A stretch of DNA of 64,000 nucleotides, taken from contig JAKQDD010000103.1 of NCBI GenBank assembly GCA_029556615.1, positions 1-64,000 of the forward strand, read 5' to 3'. Positions 47,705 to 56,355 of the stretch are shown piece by piece. Numbering within the stretch: the stretch's first letter is position 1; every line of letters starts with the position of its first letter. Under the pieces are notes generated by a model. It had not been told where the DNA came from, did not search any database, and worked only from the letters and a program-made list of their open reading frames with translations. The DNA is from Verrucomicrobiota bacterium. Lineage in GTDB: Bacteria; Verrucomicrobiota; Verrucomicrobiia; Limisphaerales; J093. The translations under genes were made by a program, and so were the position numbers.

Positions 47705-48982
47705 GCCGGCGAAAAACCGCCGCGCCTCGCGAACCCCGTCGACCAACCGTTGGATCTCGGCAGGCGTGTTGTAGAAGTAGAAACTGGCGCGCGCCGTCGA
47801 GGTCACCCCGAGCTTCCGCATGAGGGGTTGGTTGCAGTGGTGCCCCCCGCGCAACGCCACCCCGCGCTGATCCAGAAACGTCACAAGATCGTGCGCATGC
47901 AAGTCCGGAAACAGAAAGCTCACGACGCCCGACCGCCCGGTCGCCGGCCCCAGCAACCGGATGCCGGCAAGCCGACCCAACGCCTCGCACGCATGCTCCG
48001 CCAAGGCCCGGTCATGACGCGCGATCCGGTCCCGCCCGATCCGGTCCACGTAGTCGAGCGCGGCATGAAGCCCCACCGCCCCCGCAATATGCGGCGTGCC
48101 GGCCTCGAACTTTTGCGGGATGACGTTCCACTCGCTCGACTCGAACTCGACGTGGCTGATCATGTCGCCGCCGCCCTGCCAGGGCGGAAGCGCCTCGAGA
48201 AGCTCGCCGCGGCCATACAGGGCGCCGATCCCCGTCGGCCCGCACAGCTTGTGCCCCGAAAACGCGAGGAAATCGCAGCCGATGGACTGCACGTCGACCG
48301 GAAGATGACCCGCACTCTGCGCCGCGTCGACCACGGTCACGATCCCCCGACGCCGCGCGCGGGCGCACCAGTCGGCGGCTGGGTTGATCACCCCGAGGGT
48401 GTTCGAGACGTGCGTGAAAGCGAACAACCGGACCCGGGGATCCTCGAGCCATCCCAGGTGCACTTCGTCCAGCGCACCGTCATCACCCGTCACCGGCAAA
48501 TAGACGAGTCGGGCCCCGGTCCGCTCCGCCACCAATTGCCAGGGAACCAGGTTGCTGTGGTGCTCCATCTCGGTCAGCAGAATCACGTCGCCGGTCTGCA
48601 ACCGCGACAAGCCCCACGTCTGCGCCACCAGGTTGATCGCCTCAGTCGTCCCGCGCGTGAAAACAACCTCCTCGGCCGACCGCGCGTTCAGGAAGCGGGC
48701 TACCCGTTCGCGCGCGCCCTCGTAGGCGTCCGTCGCCCGCTGGCTCAGGGTGTGCGCCCCCCGATGCACATTCGCGTTGTCAGCCCGGTAAAACCCGGCC
48801 AGCGCCGCAAGAACCGACTCGGGCTTTTGCGTCGTGGCCGCATTGTCGAGGTAGACCAGGGGCCAGCCATTGACCCGCTGATCGAGGATGGGAAAATCCG
48901 CGCGCAACGCCGCGACATCGAGCCAGGCTCCCTCCTGAACGCCGGACGGCGCGCCTTGAGCATGGACCATGACGGAGCTCAT
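47702..48982 (-). CDS. sufS: SufS-type cysteine desulfurase
   Basis: 426 residues from the ATG at 48982, whose ATGA overlaps the stop of the DUF59 gene. Type II desulfurase features are present: VYLDNAATTQKPESVLAAL, RGTTEAINLVAQTWG, MEHHSNLVPWQ, DAAQSAGHLPVDVQSIGCDFLAFSGHKLCGPTGIG with the PLP Lys in SGHKLCGP, and the catalytic-loop Cys in LRGGHHCNQPLM. It releases sulfur from cysteine as a persulfide for Fe-S cluster assembly, transferring it to SufU. It is the last gene of the suf operon; the R1 repeat starts at its stop codon. Confidence 0.95.
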   Translation of the reverse strand: MSSVMVHAQGAPSGVQEGAWLDVAALRADFPILDQRVNGWPLVYLDNAATTQKPESVLAALAGFYRADNANVHRGAHTLSQRATDAYEGARERVARFLNARSAEEVVFTRGTTEAINLVAQTWGLSRLQTGDVILLTEMEHHSNLVPWQLVAERTGARLVYLPVTGDDGALDEVHLGWLEDPRVRLFAFTHVSNTLGVINPAADWCARARRRGIVTVVDAAQSAGHLPVDVQSIGCDFLAFSGHKLCGPTGIGALYGRGELLEALPPWQGGGDMISHVEFESSEWNVIPQKFEAGTPHIAGAVGLHAALDYVDRIGRDRIARHDRALAEHACEALGRLAGIRLLGPATGRSGVVSFLFPDLHAHDLVTFLDQRGVALRGGHHCNQPLMRKLGVTSTARASFYFYNTPAEIQRLVDGVREARRFFAG

Positions 48983-49326
48983 AACAGGCCGAGTTCGAGC
49001 CGGGCCGACTCGCTCATCATCGCTTGCGTCCAGGGCGGGTCCCACACCAGCTCGACCTGCGCTTCGCTCACGCCCGGCACCGCCAGCACCCGATCCCACA
49101 CATCCCGCTGGATCACCGGTCCCATGCCACATCCAGGCGTCGTCAGGGTCATCTGCACGTGCACCCGATGCGACTTCCCATCCGCCGCGGGTTCCACCCG
49201 GCAGGAGTAAATCAACCCCAGATCCACGATGTTCACCGGGATCTCAGGATCGTAACAGCCGCGCAGGGCGCGCCAGACAGCAGGTTCGATCGCTTCCGGC
49301 GTCGACCGATGCTCCTCACAAGCCAT
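48979..49326 (-). CDS. sufT: DUF59/MIP18-family Fe-S assembly factor (SufT-like)
   Basis: 115 residues. The DUF59 signature is YDPEIPVNIVDLGLIYSCRVE, followed by VHVQMTLTTPGCGMGPVIQRDV with the conserved Cys, and VELVWDPPWTQAMMSESARLELGL. These proteins help mature Fe-S proteins as carriers or accessory factors. Placement between sufU and sufS, with its stop overlapping the sufS start, supports a role in the SUF machinery. It is not a PaaD homologue by context. Confidence 0.92.
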   Translation of the reverse strand: MACEEHRSTPEAIEPAVWRALRGCYDPEIPVNIVDLGLIYSCRVEPAADGKSHRVHVQMTLTTPGCGMGPVIQRDVWDRVLAVPGVSEAQVELVWDPPWTQAMMSESARLELGLL

Positions 49327-49368
49327 GGTTTCCTTTCTTCGTCCTCTGACCCTGTCGATTCCAGTGCC

Positions 49369-49827
49369 CTACCCCGTCGCGGCCTCGGTGGTGACCGGTT
49401 CCTCGCGCTGGTCGAGCGCCGCCAGCAGGGCGTGCCAGGCGAGCGTGGCGCACTTCACCCGCCCGGGAAAACGGTGAACCCCCCCAAGTGCCGACAGTTT
49501 GCCCAACCCGCCTCCGGGCTCCTCCCCCGTGGTCATGAGCCGGCGAACCCGGTCCACCATCGCCCGGGCTTCGGCCCGCGTCAGGCCCTTGACCACCTCC
49601 GTCAGCAGCGAGGCCGACGCCCGCGAAATCGCGCAGCCCGACCCCTCGAACGTGACCTTCTCGATCGTCTCCCCCTGCATGGCCACGTACACCACCACCA
49701 GGTCGCCGCAGAGCGGATTCCGCCCGCGCGCCACCCGCGCCGGCAACGGCAGCGCGCCGTAGTTCCGCGGGCTCCGGTTGTGATCCAGGATCACCTCCTG
49801 GTAGAGATCTTCAAGTCCGTTGTCCAT
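49369..49827 (-). CDS. sufU: SufU-type Fe-S scaffold / sulfur acceptor
   Basis: 152 residues from the ATG at 49827 (MDNGLEDLYQEVILDHNRSPRNYG). The three conserved cysteines of the IscU/SufU fold are in GRNPLCGDLVVVYV, FEGSGCAISRASASLLTE and GRVKCATLAWHALL. The 18-to-21 residue SufU-type insertion lies between the second and third Cys (GLTRAEARAMVDRVRRLM), which favours SufU over IscU. It accepts persulfide sulfur from SufS. It lies 29 bp after sufD on the same strand. Confidence 0.94.
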   Translation of the reverse strand: MDNGLEDLYQEVILDHNRSPRNYGALPLPARVARGRNPLCGDLVVVYVAMQGETIEKVTFEGSGCAISRASASLLTEVVKGLTRAEARAMVDRVRRLMTTGEEPGGGLGKLSALGGVHRFPGRVKCATLAWHALLAALDQREEPVTTEAATG

Positions 49828-49856
49828 AGCGCTTCGTCCCAACGTCGCACGCCCCT

Positions 49857-51227
49857 TCAAGATCCCGACGACAACATCGCCTGGAACCGCCGTCCCACGG
49901 CCACACGCAGGCGCTCCCGGCCCTCAGACCACTGCACGCGATCCAGGATCTCCCCCGCAAACGCCTCGACCAGCATCGCCCGCGCCTGCCCCTCGGGGAT
50001 CCCCCGCGACCGAAGATAGAACAGCCATTCCGGATTCAAGGGGCCCATCGTCGCCCCGTGCGTGCATCGGACGTCATCGGCGTAAATCTCGAGTTGCGGC
50101 TTCGAATTCACCATCGCCTGGTCCGACAGCAACAGGTTGCGGTTCGTCTGTTTCGCGTCAGTCTTCTGGGCGCCCGGCCGCACCAGGATCCGACCGTGGA
50201 ACACCGCGCGGGCATTGCCGGCCAAAACCCCGTTGAACGACTCGTGGCTGGTCGTGTGCGCCCGCGCATGGTCCACCCGCAAATGGTGGTCCGCATGCTG
50301 CCCTCCCCCGGCCAGGTAAAGACCGTTCAGCACAACCTCGGTCCGCTCCCCGGCCAGCGTCGCGCTGATCTGCTGCCGGCAAAGCGCAGCGCCCAACGCC
50401 AAGGAGTGCGCTGTCACCTGCGCCGCCGGACCGGACTCGATCAGGATCGTCCCCAGATGAAACGCGGAGGCCGCCTCGTCCTGGATCCGGAAATGCTCGA
50501 CCGCAGTGCCTTCGTCCGCCGCCAGCTCCGTCACCGGCACGGTGAGCGTCGGTTCGCCGGCCTGCCCTTCGTAGGTCTCGACCACCGTCACCCGGCTCCC
50601 CTTCTCCGCAAGAATCAGATTCCGCGGATGCACCGCTCGCCCCGCCACTGCGCCGTTCGAGAGAAAGACCGCTTCGATCGGCATCTCGACCGCCACTCCC
50701 GCCGCAACCCGCACGAACAGACCGTCGGTGAAGTACGCATCGTTCAAGGAAGCGAAGGGGTTGGCTGCCCAACGCGGGAACCTGGCCACGTGCTGCCGAA
50801 TCGCCGCCGCCGCCTCCCGCATCGCCGCGCTCAGGGGCAATACCTTCACCCCCTCCGGAAGCGCCGTCATGCTCGAAAGCGCCGGCGCAAAGTGCCCATC
50901 CAAGAATACCAGCCTCACCACCCCGCCTCCCCCAAAGGACGCATCCGCCCGATCGTCCCCACGCGATCCAACCCTCCCCGGCGTCGCCGGACGGAACGGG
51001 AAGTCGGCCAGCGCGGCCAGGCTGGTGTGCCGCCAGTCCTCGTCCCGGGTCGTTGGCAATCCCACCGAGGCGAACCTCGCCAAACCGGCCTTCCGCAGCG
51101 GCAGTACCCATGAAGCCGATCCCCAGCCACCGTCCCCGTGTTCGAAAGGTCCAAAACCGGCCACCCACGGGCTGTCGGGTTGCGCCGGTGGATCGGCGGT
51201 GACCCTGCAAACGCCAGAAGCGCTCAT
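49857..51227 (-). CDS. sufD: SufD, Fe-S cluster assembly scaffold subunit
   Basis: 456 residues from the ATG at 51227, preceded by GGAGG in the 10-bp gap after sufC. SufBD-type features: GLPTTRDEDWRHTSLAALADFPF near the N-terminus, a beta-helix core, AHTTSHESFNGVLAGNARAVFHGRILV, ANRKLLL-like QTNRNLLLSDQAMVNSKPQLEIYADDVRCTHGATMGPL and the C-terminal YLRSRGIPEGQARAMLVEAFAGEI. It forms the SufBC2D complex on which clusters are built. Confidence 0.95.
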   Translation of the reverse strand: MSASGVCRVTADPPAQPDSPWVAGFGPFEHGDGGWGSASWVLPLRKAGLARFASVGLPTTRDEDWRHTSLAALADFPFRPATPGRVGSRGDDRADASFGGGGVVRLVFLDGHFAPALSSMTALPEGVKVLPLSAAMREAAAAIRQHVARFPRWAANPFASLNDAYFTDGLFVRVAAGVAVEMPIEAVFLSNGAVAGRAVHPRNLILAEKGSRVTVVETYEGQAGEPTLTVPVTELAADEGTAVEHFRIQDEAASAFHLGTILIESGPAAQVTAHSLALGAALCRQQISATLAGERTEVVLNGLYLAGGGQHADHHLRVDHARAHTTSHESFNGVLAGNARAVFHGRILVRPGAQKTDAKQTNRNLLLSDQAMVNSKPQLEIYADDVRCTHGATMGPLNPEWLFYLRSRGIPEGQARAMLVEAFAGEILDRVQWSEGRERLRVAVGRRFQAMLSSGS

Positions 51228-51237
51228 GATGCCTCCG

Positions 51238-52005
51238 TCAAGCCGCCACCTCGGCCTCGCGCAGAAGCCAGTCGTAGCCCCGCGCCTCGAGGTCGAGGGC
51301 AAGCTCCCGTCCGCCAGAACGAACAATGCGCCCCCGGATGAGCACATGCACCCGGTCGGGCACAATGTGATTCAGCAGCCGCTGGTAATGGGTGATCACC
51401 ACCTGGGCGTTATCGGGACGCCGCAGGGCGTTCACCCCGCCCGCCACCACCCGGAGCGCATCGATGTCCAATCCCGAATCCGTCTCGTCCAGGATCGCCA
51501 GCCGGGGTTCGAGTACCGCCATTTGCAGCATCTCGTTTCGCTTCTTCTCGCCGCCCGAGAATCCAACATTCACCGGCCGCTGAAGCAAATCCTCGCCGAG
51601 CTTCAAAAGCTCCAGCTTCTCCCGCACCACCCGCAGGAATTCAATCGCATCCAGCTCCGGTTCACCGCGGTGCTTGCGGACCTCGTTGAGCGCCGCTTTC
51701 AGGAAGTAGGTCGTGTTCACCCCCGGGATCTCGACCGGGTATTGGAAGGCGAGAAACACCCCATCGCGGGCCCGATCTTCCGGAGCCATCGCCAGCAGAT
51801 CGCGCTGCTGGTACATCACCCGGCCGCCGGTGACCCCATAGCCGTCCCGGCCGGCCAGCACCGCCGCCAGTGTGCTCTTGCCGCTGCCGTTCGGCCCCAT
51901 CACGGCGTGCACCTCCCCCGCCCGCACCGTCAGGTTCACGCCGTTGAGAATGGTTTTCTCCCCCACCCCGACCCGCAGGTCCTGAATGTCAAGAATCGGT
52001 TCCAT
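51238..52005 (-). CDS. sufC: SufC, ATPase of the SufBCD complex
   Basis: 255 residues from the ATG at 52005. ABC ATPase motifs: Walker A MGPNGSGKSTLAAVLAG, signature VGFSGGEKKRNEMLQ, Walker B LAILDETDSGLDIDAL and the switch His in VVITHYQRLLNH. It is a cytoplasmic ABC-type ATPase with no membrane partner; it drives conformational change in SufB-SufD. Located between sufB and sufD, as in most suf operons. Confidence 0.97.
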   Translation of the reverse strand: MEPILDIQDLRVGVGEKTILNGVNLTVRAGEVHAVMGPNGSGKSTLAAVLAGRDGYGVTGGRVMYQQRDLLAMAPEDRARDGVFLAFQYPVEIPGVNTTYFLKAALNEVRKHRGEPELDAIEFLRVVREKLELLKLGEDLLQRPVNVGFSGGEKKRNEMLQMAVLEPRLAILDETDSGLDIDALRVVAGGVNALRRPDNAQVVITHYQRLLNHIVPDRVHVLIRGRIVRSGGRELALDLEARGYDWLLREAEVAA

Positions 52006-52051
52006 GTGAATTGTGTGGCTGAAGCTCAACGTGCTCGCTCTTCATCGCGGG

Positions 52052-53497
52052 TTATCCGACACTGCCCTCGAGGCTTATGCTGAGCAGCTTCTGCGCTTCG
52101 ACGGCGAATTCCATCGGGAGCTCGCGGAACACTTCCTTGCAGAAGCCGTTCACGATCAGGTTCACCGCGTCCTGCCGCGACAGACCCCGCTGACTGCAGT
52201 AGAAAATCTGGTCCTCGCCAATCTTCGACGTCGTGGCCTCGTGCTCGACCTGCGCGCTCGGATGCGCAACCTCAAGATACGGAAACGTGTGCGCCCCGCA
52301 TTGATCCCCAATCAACAGCGAATCACACTGGGAGAAGTTGCGCGCCCCCACCGCCGTGGGGCGGATCCGCACCAGCCCCCGATAGCTGTTCTGGCCCCGC
52401 CCGGCCGAGATCCCCTTGGACACAATCGTGCTCCGCGTGTTCCGGCCCACGTGAATCATCTTCGTGCCCGTGTCCGCCTGCTGCCGGTGGTTCGTCAGCG
52501 CCACCGAGTGGAACTCGCCCACCGACCCCTCCCCCAACAGCACACAGCTCGGGTACTTCCAGGTGATCGCCGACCCGGTCTCGACCTGCGTCCAGCGGAT
52601 CTTCGAGCGGGGTCCCTTGCACAGACCCCGCTTGGTCACGAAATTATAGACCCCCCCACGCCCCTCCCGATCCCCAGGATACCAGTTCTGCACCGTCGAG
52701 TACCGGATGTCGGCCCCTGCCATCGCCACAAGCTCGACCACCGCGGCGTGCAACTGGTTCTCATCCCGGATCGGCGCCGTGCAGCCCTCGAGGTAGCTCA
52801 CCGAAGCGCCCTCCTCCGCAATGATCAACGTCCTCTCGAACTGGCCCGTGTTCGCCGCGTTGATCCGGAAATAGGTCGAGAGCTCCATCGGACATCGCAC
52901 CCCGCGCGGCACATAGCAAAACGAGCCGTCGCTGAAAACCGCCGAGTTCAACGCCGCAAAGAAGTTGTCCGAGGACGGCACCACCGACCCCAAATACCGC
53001 TTCACCAGCTCCGGATACCGCCGCACCGCCTCCGAAAAGGAACAAAACAGAATCCCCTGCCGCTCCAGTTCCTTCTGAAACGTCGTCGCCACCGAGACGC
53101 TGTCCACCACCGCATCCACCGCCACACCCGCCAACCGCTTCTGTTCATCCAGCGGGATCCCCAACCGCTCGAACGTGCGACGCACCTCGGGATCGAGCGC
53201 CTCGAGCGACCCCGGCCCGTTCGAGCGCCGCGGGGCTGCAAAGTACCGGATCGCCTGATAGTCGATCGGCGGGTACTGCGCCTGTTGCCACCGTGGCTCC
53301 TGCATCGTCAGCCAGTGGCGATACGCCCGCAACCGCCACTCGAGCAGAAACTCCGGCTCCTCCTTCTTCGCCGAAATCGCCCGAATCACCCCCTCGTCGA
53401 GCCCCGGCGCGAAGACCTCAGTGTCGAGGTCGGAAACAAAGCCGTACCGGTAGTCCCCGGGGACCAGGATTTCGATGGCTGACGTTGGTGTGCTCAT
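52052..53497 (-). CDS. sufB: SufB, Fe-S cluster assembly scaffold subunit
   Basis: 481 residues from the ATG at 53497; the frame is open further upstream but similarity begins at [20 protein letters not shown]. Family hallmarks: [90 protein letters not shown] and the C-terminal [27 protein letters not shown]. It is the main scaffold and sulfur acceptor of the SufBC2D complex. It is the first gene of the operon, with a strong promoter 60 bp upstream. Confidence 0.96.
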   Translation of the reverse strand: MSTPTSAIEILVPGDYRYGFVSDLDTEVFAPGLDEGVIRAISAKKEEPEFLLEWRLRAYRHWLTMQEPRWQQAQYPPIDYQAIRYFAAPRRSNGPGSLEALDPEVRRTFERLGIPLDEQKRLAGVAVDAVVDSVSVATTFQKELERQGILFCSFSEAVRRYPELVKRYLGSVVPSSDNFFAALNSAVFSDGSFCYVPRGVRCPMELSTYFRINAANTGQFERTLIIAEEGASVSYLEGCTAPIRDENQLHAAVVELVAMAGADIRYSTVQNWYPGDREGRGGVYNFVTKRGLCKGPRSKIRWTQVETGSAITWKYPSCVLLGEGSVGEFHSVALTNHRQQADTGTKMIHVGRNTRSTIVSKGISAGRGQNSYRGLVRIRPTAVGARNFSQCDSLLIGDQCGAHTFPYLEVAHPSAQVEHEATTSKIGEDQIFYCSQRGLSRQDAVNLIVNGFCKEVFRELPMEFAVEAQKLLSISLEGSVG

Positions 53498-53555
53498 CGG
53501 CGTCGTGCGACCGACCTCCCGACCCGTGGAACCGGATCGGCATCGGCCTCGTCGC

Positions 53556-53583
53556 AACGTAGCGCCCATCGACACCTTGTCAA
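53556..53583 (-). promoter_or_regulatory. suf operon promoter
   Basis: Minus-strand TTGACA (53578-53583, perfect consensus) and TACGTT (53556-53561) are 16 bases apart, 59 bases before the sufB ATG. A T-rich run and a perfect inverted repeat lie directly upstream. Confidence 0.65.
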
Positions 53584-53586
53584 AAA

Positions 53587-53601
53587 AACCGGACTCCGGT
53601 T
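53587..53601 (-). promoter_or_regulatory. Inverted repeat abutting the suf promoter
   Basis: AACCGGA and TCCGGTT are separated by one base, three bases upstream of the -35. On the minus strand it can also be drawn as AACCGG-AGT-CCGGTT followed by a T-run, i.e. an intrinsic terminator that would insulate the suf promoter. Either an operator for an iron or Fe-S sensing regulator, or a terminator; the sequence does not decide. Confidence 0.5.
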
Positions 53602-53635
53602 GCCCAATCCGGGGAGGCCGTGGTATGCAGGAGGC

Positions 53636-54319
53636 ATGCGCTTCCTGGTCCGGTGGTGTTTCCGGCTGCTGGTGCTGGGGCTGGTGGCCATCACCGCCCT
53701 GGTGCTGACCAAGGACCTGCTCCTGCGAGAGTGGCTCATGGCCCACAGCCAGGCCGAAACCGGCCTCGAAACACGGATCGGCCGGGCCCGACTCGGGGTG
53801 CTGCACCCCACCCTCACTCTCGAAAACGTCCGCTTCTACAACCCGCCCGAATTCGGAGGCGCACCCTTCCTCGATGTCGCCGAGTGCCATTTCCAGTACG
53901 ACCCCAGGGCCTTGATCGAGGGACGCGTCCGCCTTCCCTTTGTCCGCTTTCATCTGGCCGAAGCCACGCTGGTCGAGACGCCAGGCGGCATGTCGAATCT
54001 CGAGGCAATCTACCGGCGCCTGCGTCAGCGGGCGGCCGCCTCGGGTCCCCCGCGATTCCACTATGGCGGAATCGACGTCCTCAACCTCAGCCTGGGACGA
54101 CTACGGCGGGTGAACCTCGGACAACCGGCCCAAACCACCGTGATCGATCTCGGCGTTCGGAACGAGGTCCTCACACGGTTGAACACCGAAGCGCAACTCG
54201 GCCTTGCACTCGGCCAGTTGGCCGTGCGGGTCGGACTCGAGCAATGGACCCGCAGTTTGCAGGGCATCCGCCCCGCCCCCACCCCACCGGGAAGCACGCC
54301 GGTGAAGCCCGCACGCTGA
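53636..54319 (+). CDS. AsmA-like (DUF748-type) membrane-anchored protein
   Basis: 227 residues from the ATG at 53636; a TTG at 53600 is possible. AGGAGG lies only one base before the ATG, which is unusually close. A single N-terminal membrane helix ([30 protein letters not shown]) is followed by an AsmA/TamB-like beta-groove start: [49 protein letters not shown]. Such proteins span the periplasm and are linked to phospholipid transport in larger relatives; this one is short. The C-terminus is proline-rich. It is divergent from the suf operon and shares the 138-bp gap. Confidence 0.65.
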   Translation: MRFLVRWCFRLLVLGLVAITALVLTKDLLLREWLMAHSQAETGLETRIGRARLGVLHPTLTLENVRFYNPPEFGGAPFLDVAECHFQYDPRALIEGRVRLPFVRFHLAEATLVETPGGMSNLEAIYRRLRQRAAASGPPRFHYGGIDVLNLSLGRLRRVNLGQPAQTTVIDLGVRNEVLTRLNTEAQLGLALGQLAVRVGLEQWTRSLQGIRPAPTPPGSTPVKPAR

Positions 54320-54329
54320 CCCCGCCCCG

Positions 54330-54929
54330 CTACTTCGCTTCCGATGGCACCCGGATCATCGCCGGTGTGGCATCGCGGTGCGAGATCGCACCGGTCCGTT
54401 TGTCCCAAACGCGAGTGCGGTGGCCGAGGCGATGGTCACCGTGACAATCCGTGCAGAGCTTCTTGGACGCCGTGGCGTCCAGCACCGCCTGGTGGTCCGG
54501 TTTCTCCTGGAGATCGGCGCGATCCTGCCTGGTTCTGTCGCTCGCCACGAGCTTCATCCAGTCATGGCAGCCCAGGCAGTTGAACCGGATGTCAGACTTC
54601 CGGAACATCCGATCGGGCGGGGTCAGGCCGTCCTCGTCCGCGCTGTGGCGGGTCGATTCGCCATGACACTGAACGCACCCAATGCTGGCTTTCGCGTGGC
54701 TGAAAACGAGGCGTTCCTCGTCGAAGTCATAGTTGGCGTGGCAGACGAAACAACGGCTGTTGTCCGCCATCGGCCCCTGCCGCGGCGCCGGGCCGGTCAC
54801 TAACGGGGCCGGGACCGGCAGCTGACTGCACGCCGCCGTTTCCTCGGCGACCTCGCCGGTCCCGGTCATGCGCAACAGAATGACCAGCACCCCCGCCAGG
54901 ATCCGCACGGCCAATCTCATATCGAGCAT
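54330..54929 (-). CDS. Periplasmic tetrahaem c-type cytochrome
   Basis: 199 residues from the ATG at 54929; a second ATG at 54920 is possible. The N-terminus MLDMRLAVRILAGVLVILL is a signal peptide or anchor. Four CXXCH haem c motifs are visible: CFVCHANYDFDEE, CVQCHGES, CLGCHDW and CTDCHGDH, spaced as in small periplasmic multihaem cytochromes. His residues outside the motifs (FSHAKASIGC, STRHSAD) could be axial ligands. It should shuttle electrons outside the inner membrane. It lies 113 bp downstream of the aldo/keto reductase, with repeat R1 copy C in between. Confidence 0.85.
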   Translation of the reverse strand: MLDMRLAVRILAGVLVILLRMTGTGEVAEETAACSQLPVPAPLVTGPAPRQGPMADNSRCFVCHANYDFDEERLVFSHAKASIGCVQCHGESTRHSADEDGLTPPDRMFRKSDIRFNCLGCHDWMKLVASDRTRQDRADLQEKPDHQAVLDATASKKLCTDCHGDHRLGHRTRVWDKRTGAISHRDATPAMIRVPSEAK

Positions 54930-55006
54930 CACGGCCAACACCTCGAGAACTCGGGGGGCTCCGCTGCGCCTCGATCTCCTGCCGTCTGCCGGGTCGGATC
55001 CGGCTG

Positions 55007-55039
55007 GAGTCCTCGACTGGGTCTGAGGCGCGCCTTGCT
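55007..55039 (+). repeat. Dispersed repeat R1, copy C (internally deleted)
   Basis: gagtcctcgact, the left end shared with copies B and D, is joined directly to ggtctgaggcgcgcc, the right end of copy A. The intervening core is missing. It lies between the aldo/keto reductase stop and the cytochrome start. Confidence 0.65.
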
Positions 55040-55042
55040 GGA

Positions 55043-56122
55043 TCAAACGTATTCCCAGTTCCTAAGCCATTGGTAATCCTCGGGCAGGCGGGCCCACATC
55101 TCGGTTGCCGCCTGTTCGAGCTCGGCCTGTTCGGCGGCGTCGAGTTGACGCCGCTCCTTCACCGCAGCGGCGGCGTTGTCGACTTGGTGGAGGTTGATCA
55201 TGCCCGGTATGGGGGCGGTGACCGCCGGGTTGCAGAGGATGTGCCGCAGCGCCATGCGCGCCCGCCGGTCATCATCGGCGGCCGCAGGATCATCCGGGGC
55301 ACTGCTGCCTCTGAACAGGGAATTGCTGGCAAAGGGCTTGATGCCGAACATCCCGACATCGTGCCTCTTCAGCGCCTCGAACAGGCTGTCGGCAGGCAGA
55401 ACCTTGGACTTGGCGGTGTAGGGGGTGACGATGACGTCGACGACGCTTGGGTAAGTCTCGATCATCGACCGGATGTGCGGACGGTCGTGCGAGGAGAAGC
55501 CGGTGAAGCGCGCCTTGCCCTGCTTCTTGGCAGCCTCGAGGGCCTTCATCATCTCGTCAACCTCGGGCGACGCGTGTTGGCCGCTCTGCTCGTGCATCGT
55601 GATCCGCCAAAGGTCCACATAGTCCAGGCCGGCTTCCTTCATTCCCCGGTCCAGCGTCGCGAGCAGCTTGTCCGCCCGGCGAAAGTTGTCGTTCCGCATC
55701 TCCTCCTCGAACCACGAGAAACCGAGGTGCATCTGTTCGCGTCGGCCCTTGAGAGCGCGGCTGTAGACGATCACCTCCGAGCTGGTGCAGGCGTCAATGT
55801 AGTTGATCCCCCGTTCAATGCAGCGGCTGACAACGTCGTGTCGGTTCTTTCGGAAGTCCGGCGCGTCAATGCCGCCGGCGGTCGCAACCACCGTGTCGAT
55901 GCGCTTCCAGTGCCCCCCGAGGCAGATCGCGGAAATCATCAGTCCGGTCCGGCCCAGACGCCGGTATTCCATATCCGGATTCTGGTTCAGGGCCTTCGCC
56001 GAGCTTGCCGCGGTGCCCAAAGTCTCGACCGTGACCGCCATGCCCGCTGCGGCCAGGGCGGTGTCGCGCAGGAATTGACGGCGGCTACGCGGATCCACAG
56101 GAATGAGAGAGCGAGGTTTCAT
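55043..56122 (-). CDS. Tat-exported aldo/keto reductase
   Basis: 359 residues from the ATG at 56122, chosen because it places the twin-arginine motif SRRQFLRDTALAAAGMAV near the N-terminus. The AKR barrel follows: MEYRRLGRTGLMISAICLGGH, GINYIDACTSSEVIVYSRAL, YVDLWRITMHEQSGQ, ARFTGFSSHDRPHI and the C-terminal AVTAPIPGMINLHQVDNAAAAV. The catalytic Asp-Tyr-Lys-His pattern is altered: the usual DTAxxYG reads DACTSSE and the usual HxPD reads ITMHE. Verrucomicrobial and planctomycete relatives share this form and are uncharacterised. A redox role in the periplasm is likely, perhaps linked to the adjacent cytochrome. Confidence 0.85.
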   Translation of the reverse strand: MKPRSLIPVDPRSRRQFLRDTALAAAGMAVTVETLGTAASSAKALNQNPDMEYRRLGRTGLMISAICLGGHWKRIDTVVATAGGIDAPDFRKNRHDVVSRCIERGINYIDACTSSEVIVYSRALKGRREQMHLGFSWFEEEMRNDNFRRADKLLATLDRGMKEAGLDYVDLWRITMHEQSGQHASPEVDEMMKALEAAKKQGKARFTGFSSHDRPHIRSMIETYPSVVDVIVTPYTAKSKVLPADSLFEALKRHDVGMFGIKPFASNSLFRGSSAPDDPAAADDDRRARMALRHILCNPAVTAPIPGMINLHQVDNAAAAVKERRQLDAAEQAELEQAATEMWARLPEDYQWLRNWEYV

Positions 56123-56330
56123 AACGATGACAGTGTTGGCAGGTCGTTTACCACCTTCCCCGCCAAAAACAAGGTGAATCACTGAATGAAGTCACCGGCG
56201 GCGAGTCAGGAGCGACGCGAATGACGCGAGACCAATACCGGATGACGACGTTCATTCTCCGCCTCCCCCTGCCGGGACCCGTGCCCCCCCTCCCAATCTG
56301 TGATCCGCCCCGAATCTGCGCGGAGATAAC

Positions 56331-56353
56331 CCTCGCCGATTCAGGACGGAGCA
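56331..56353 (+). repeat. Direct repeat R3, copy 1
   Basis: 23 bases, cctcgccgattcagga...ggagca, identical but for one base to 57766-57788 in the same orientation. It lies just beyond the NamZ stop codon. Confidence 0.75.
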
Positions 56354-56355
56354 TT

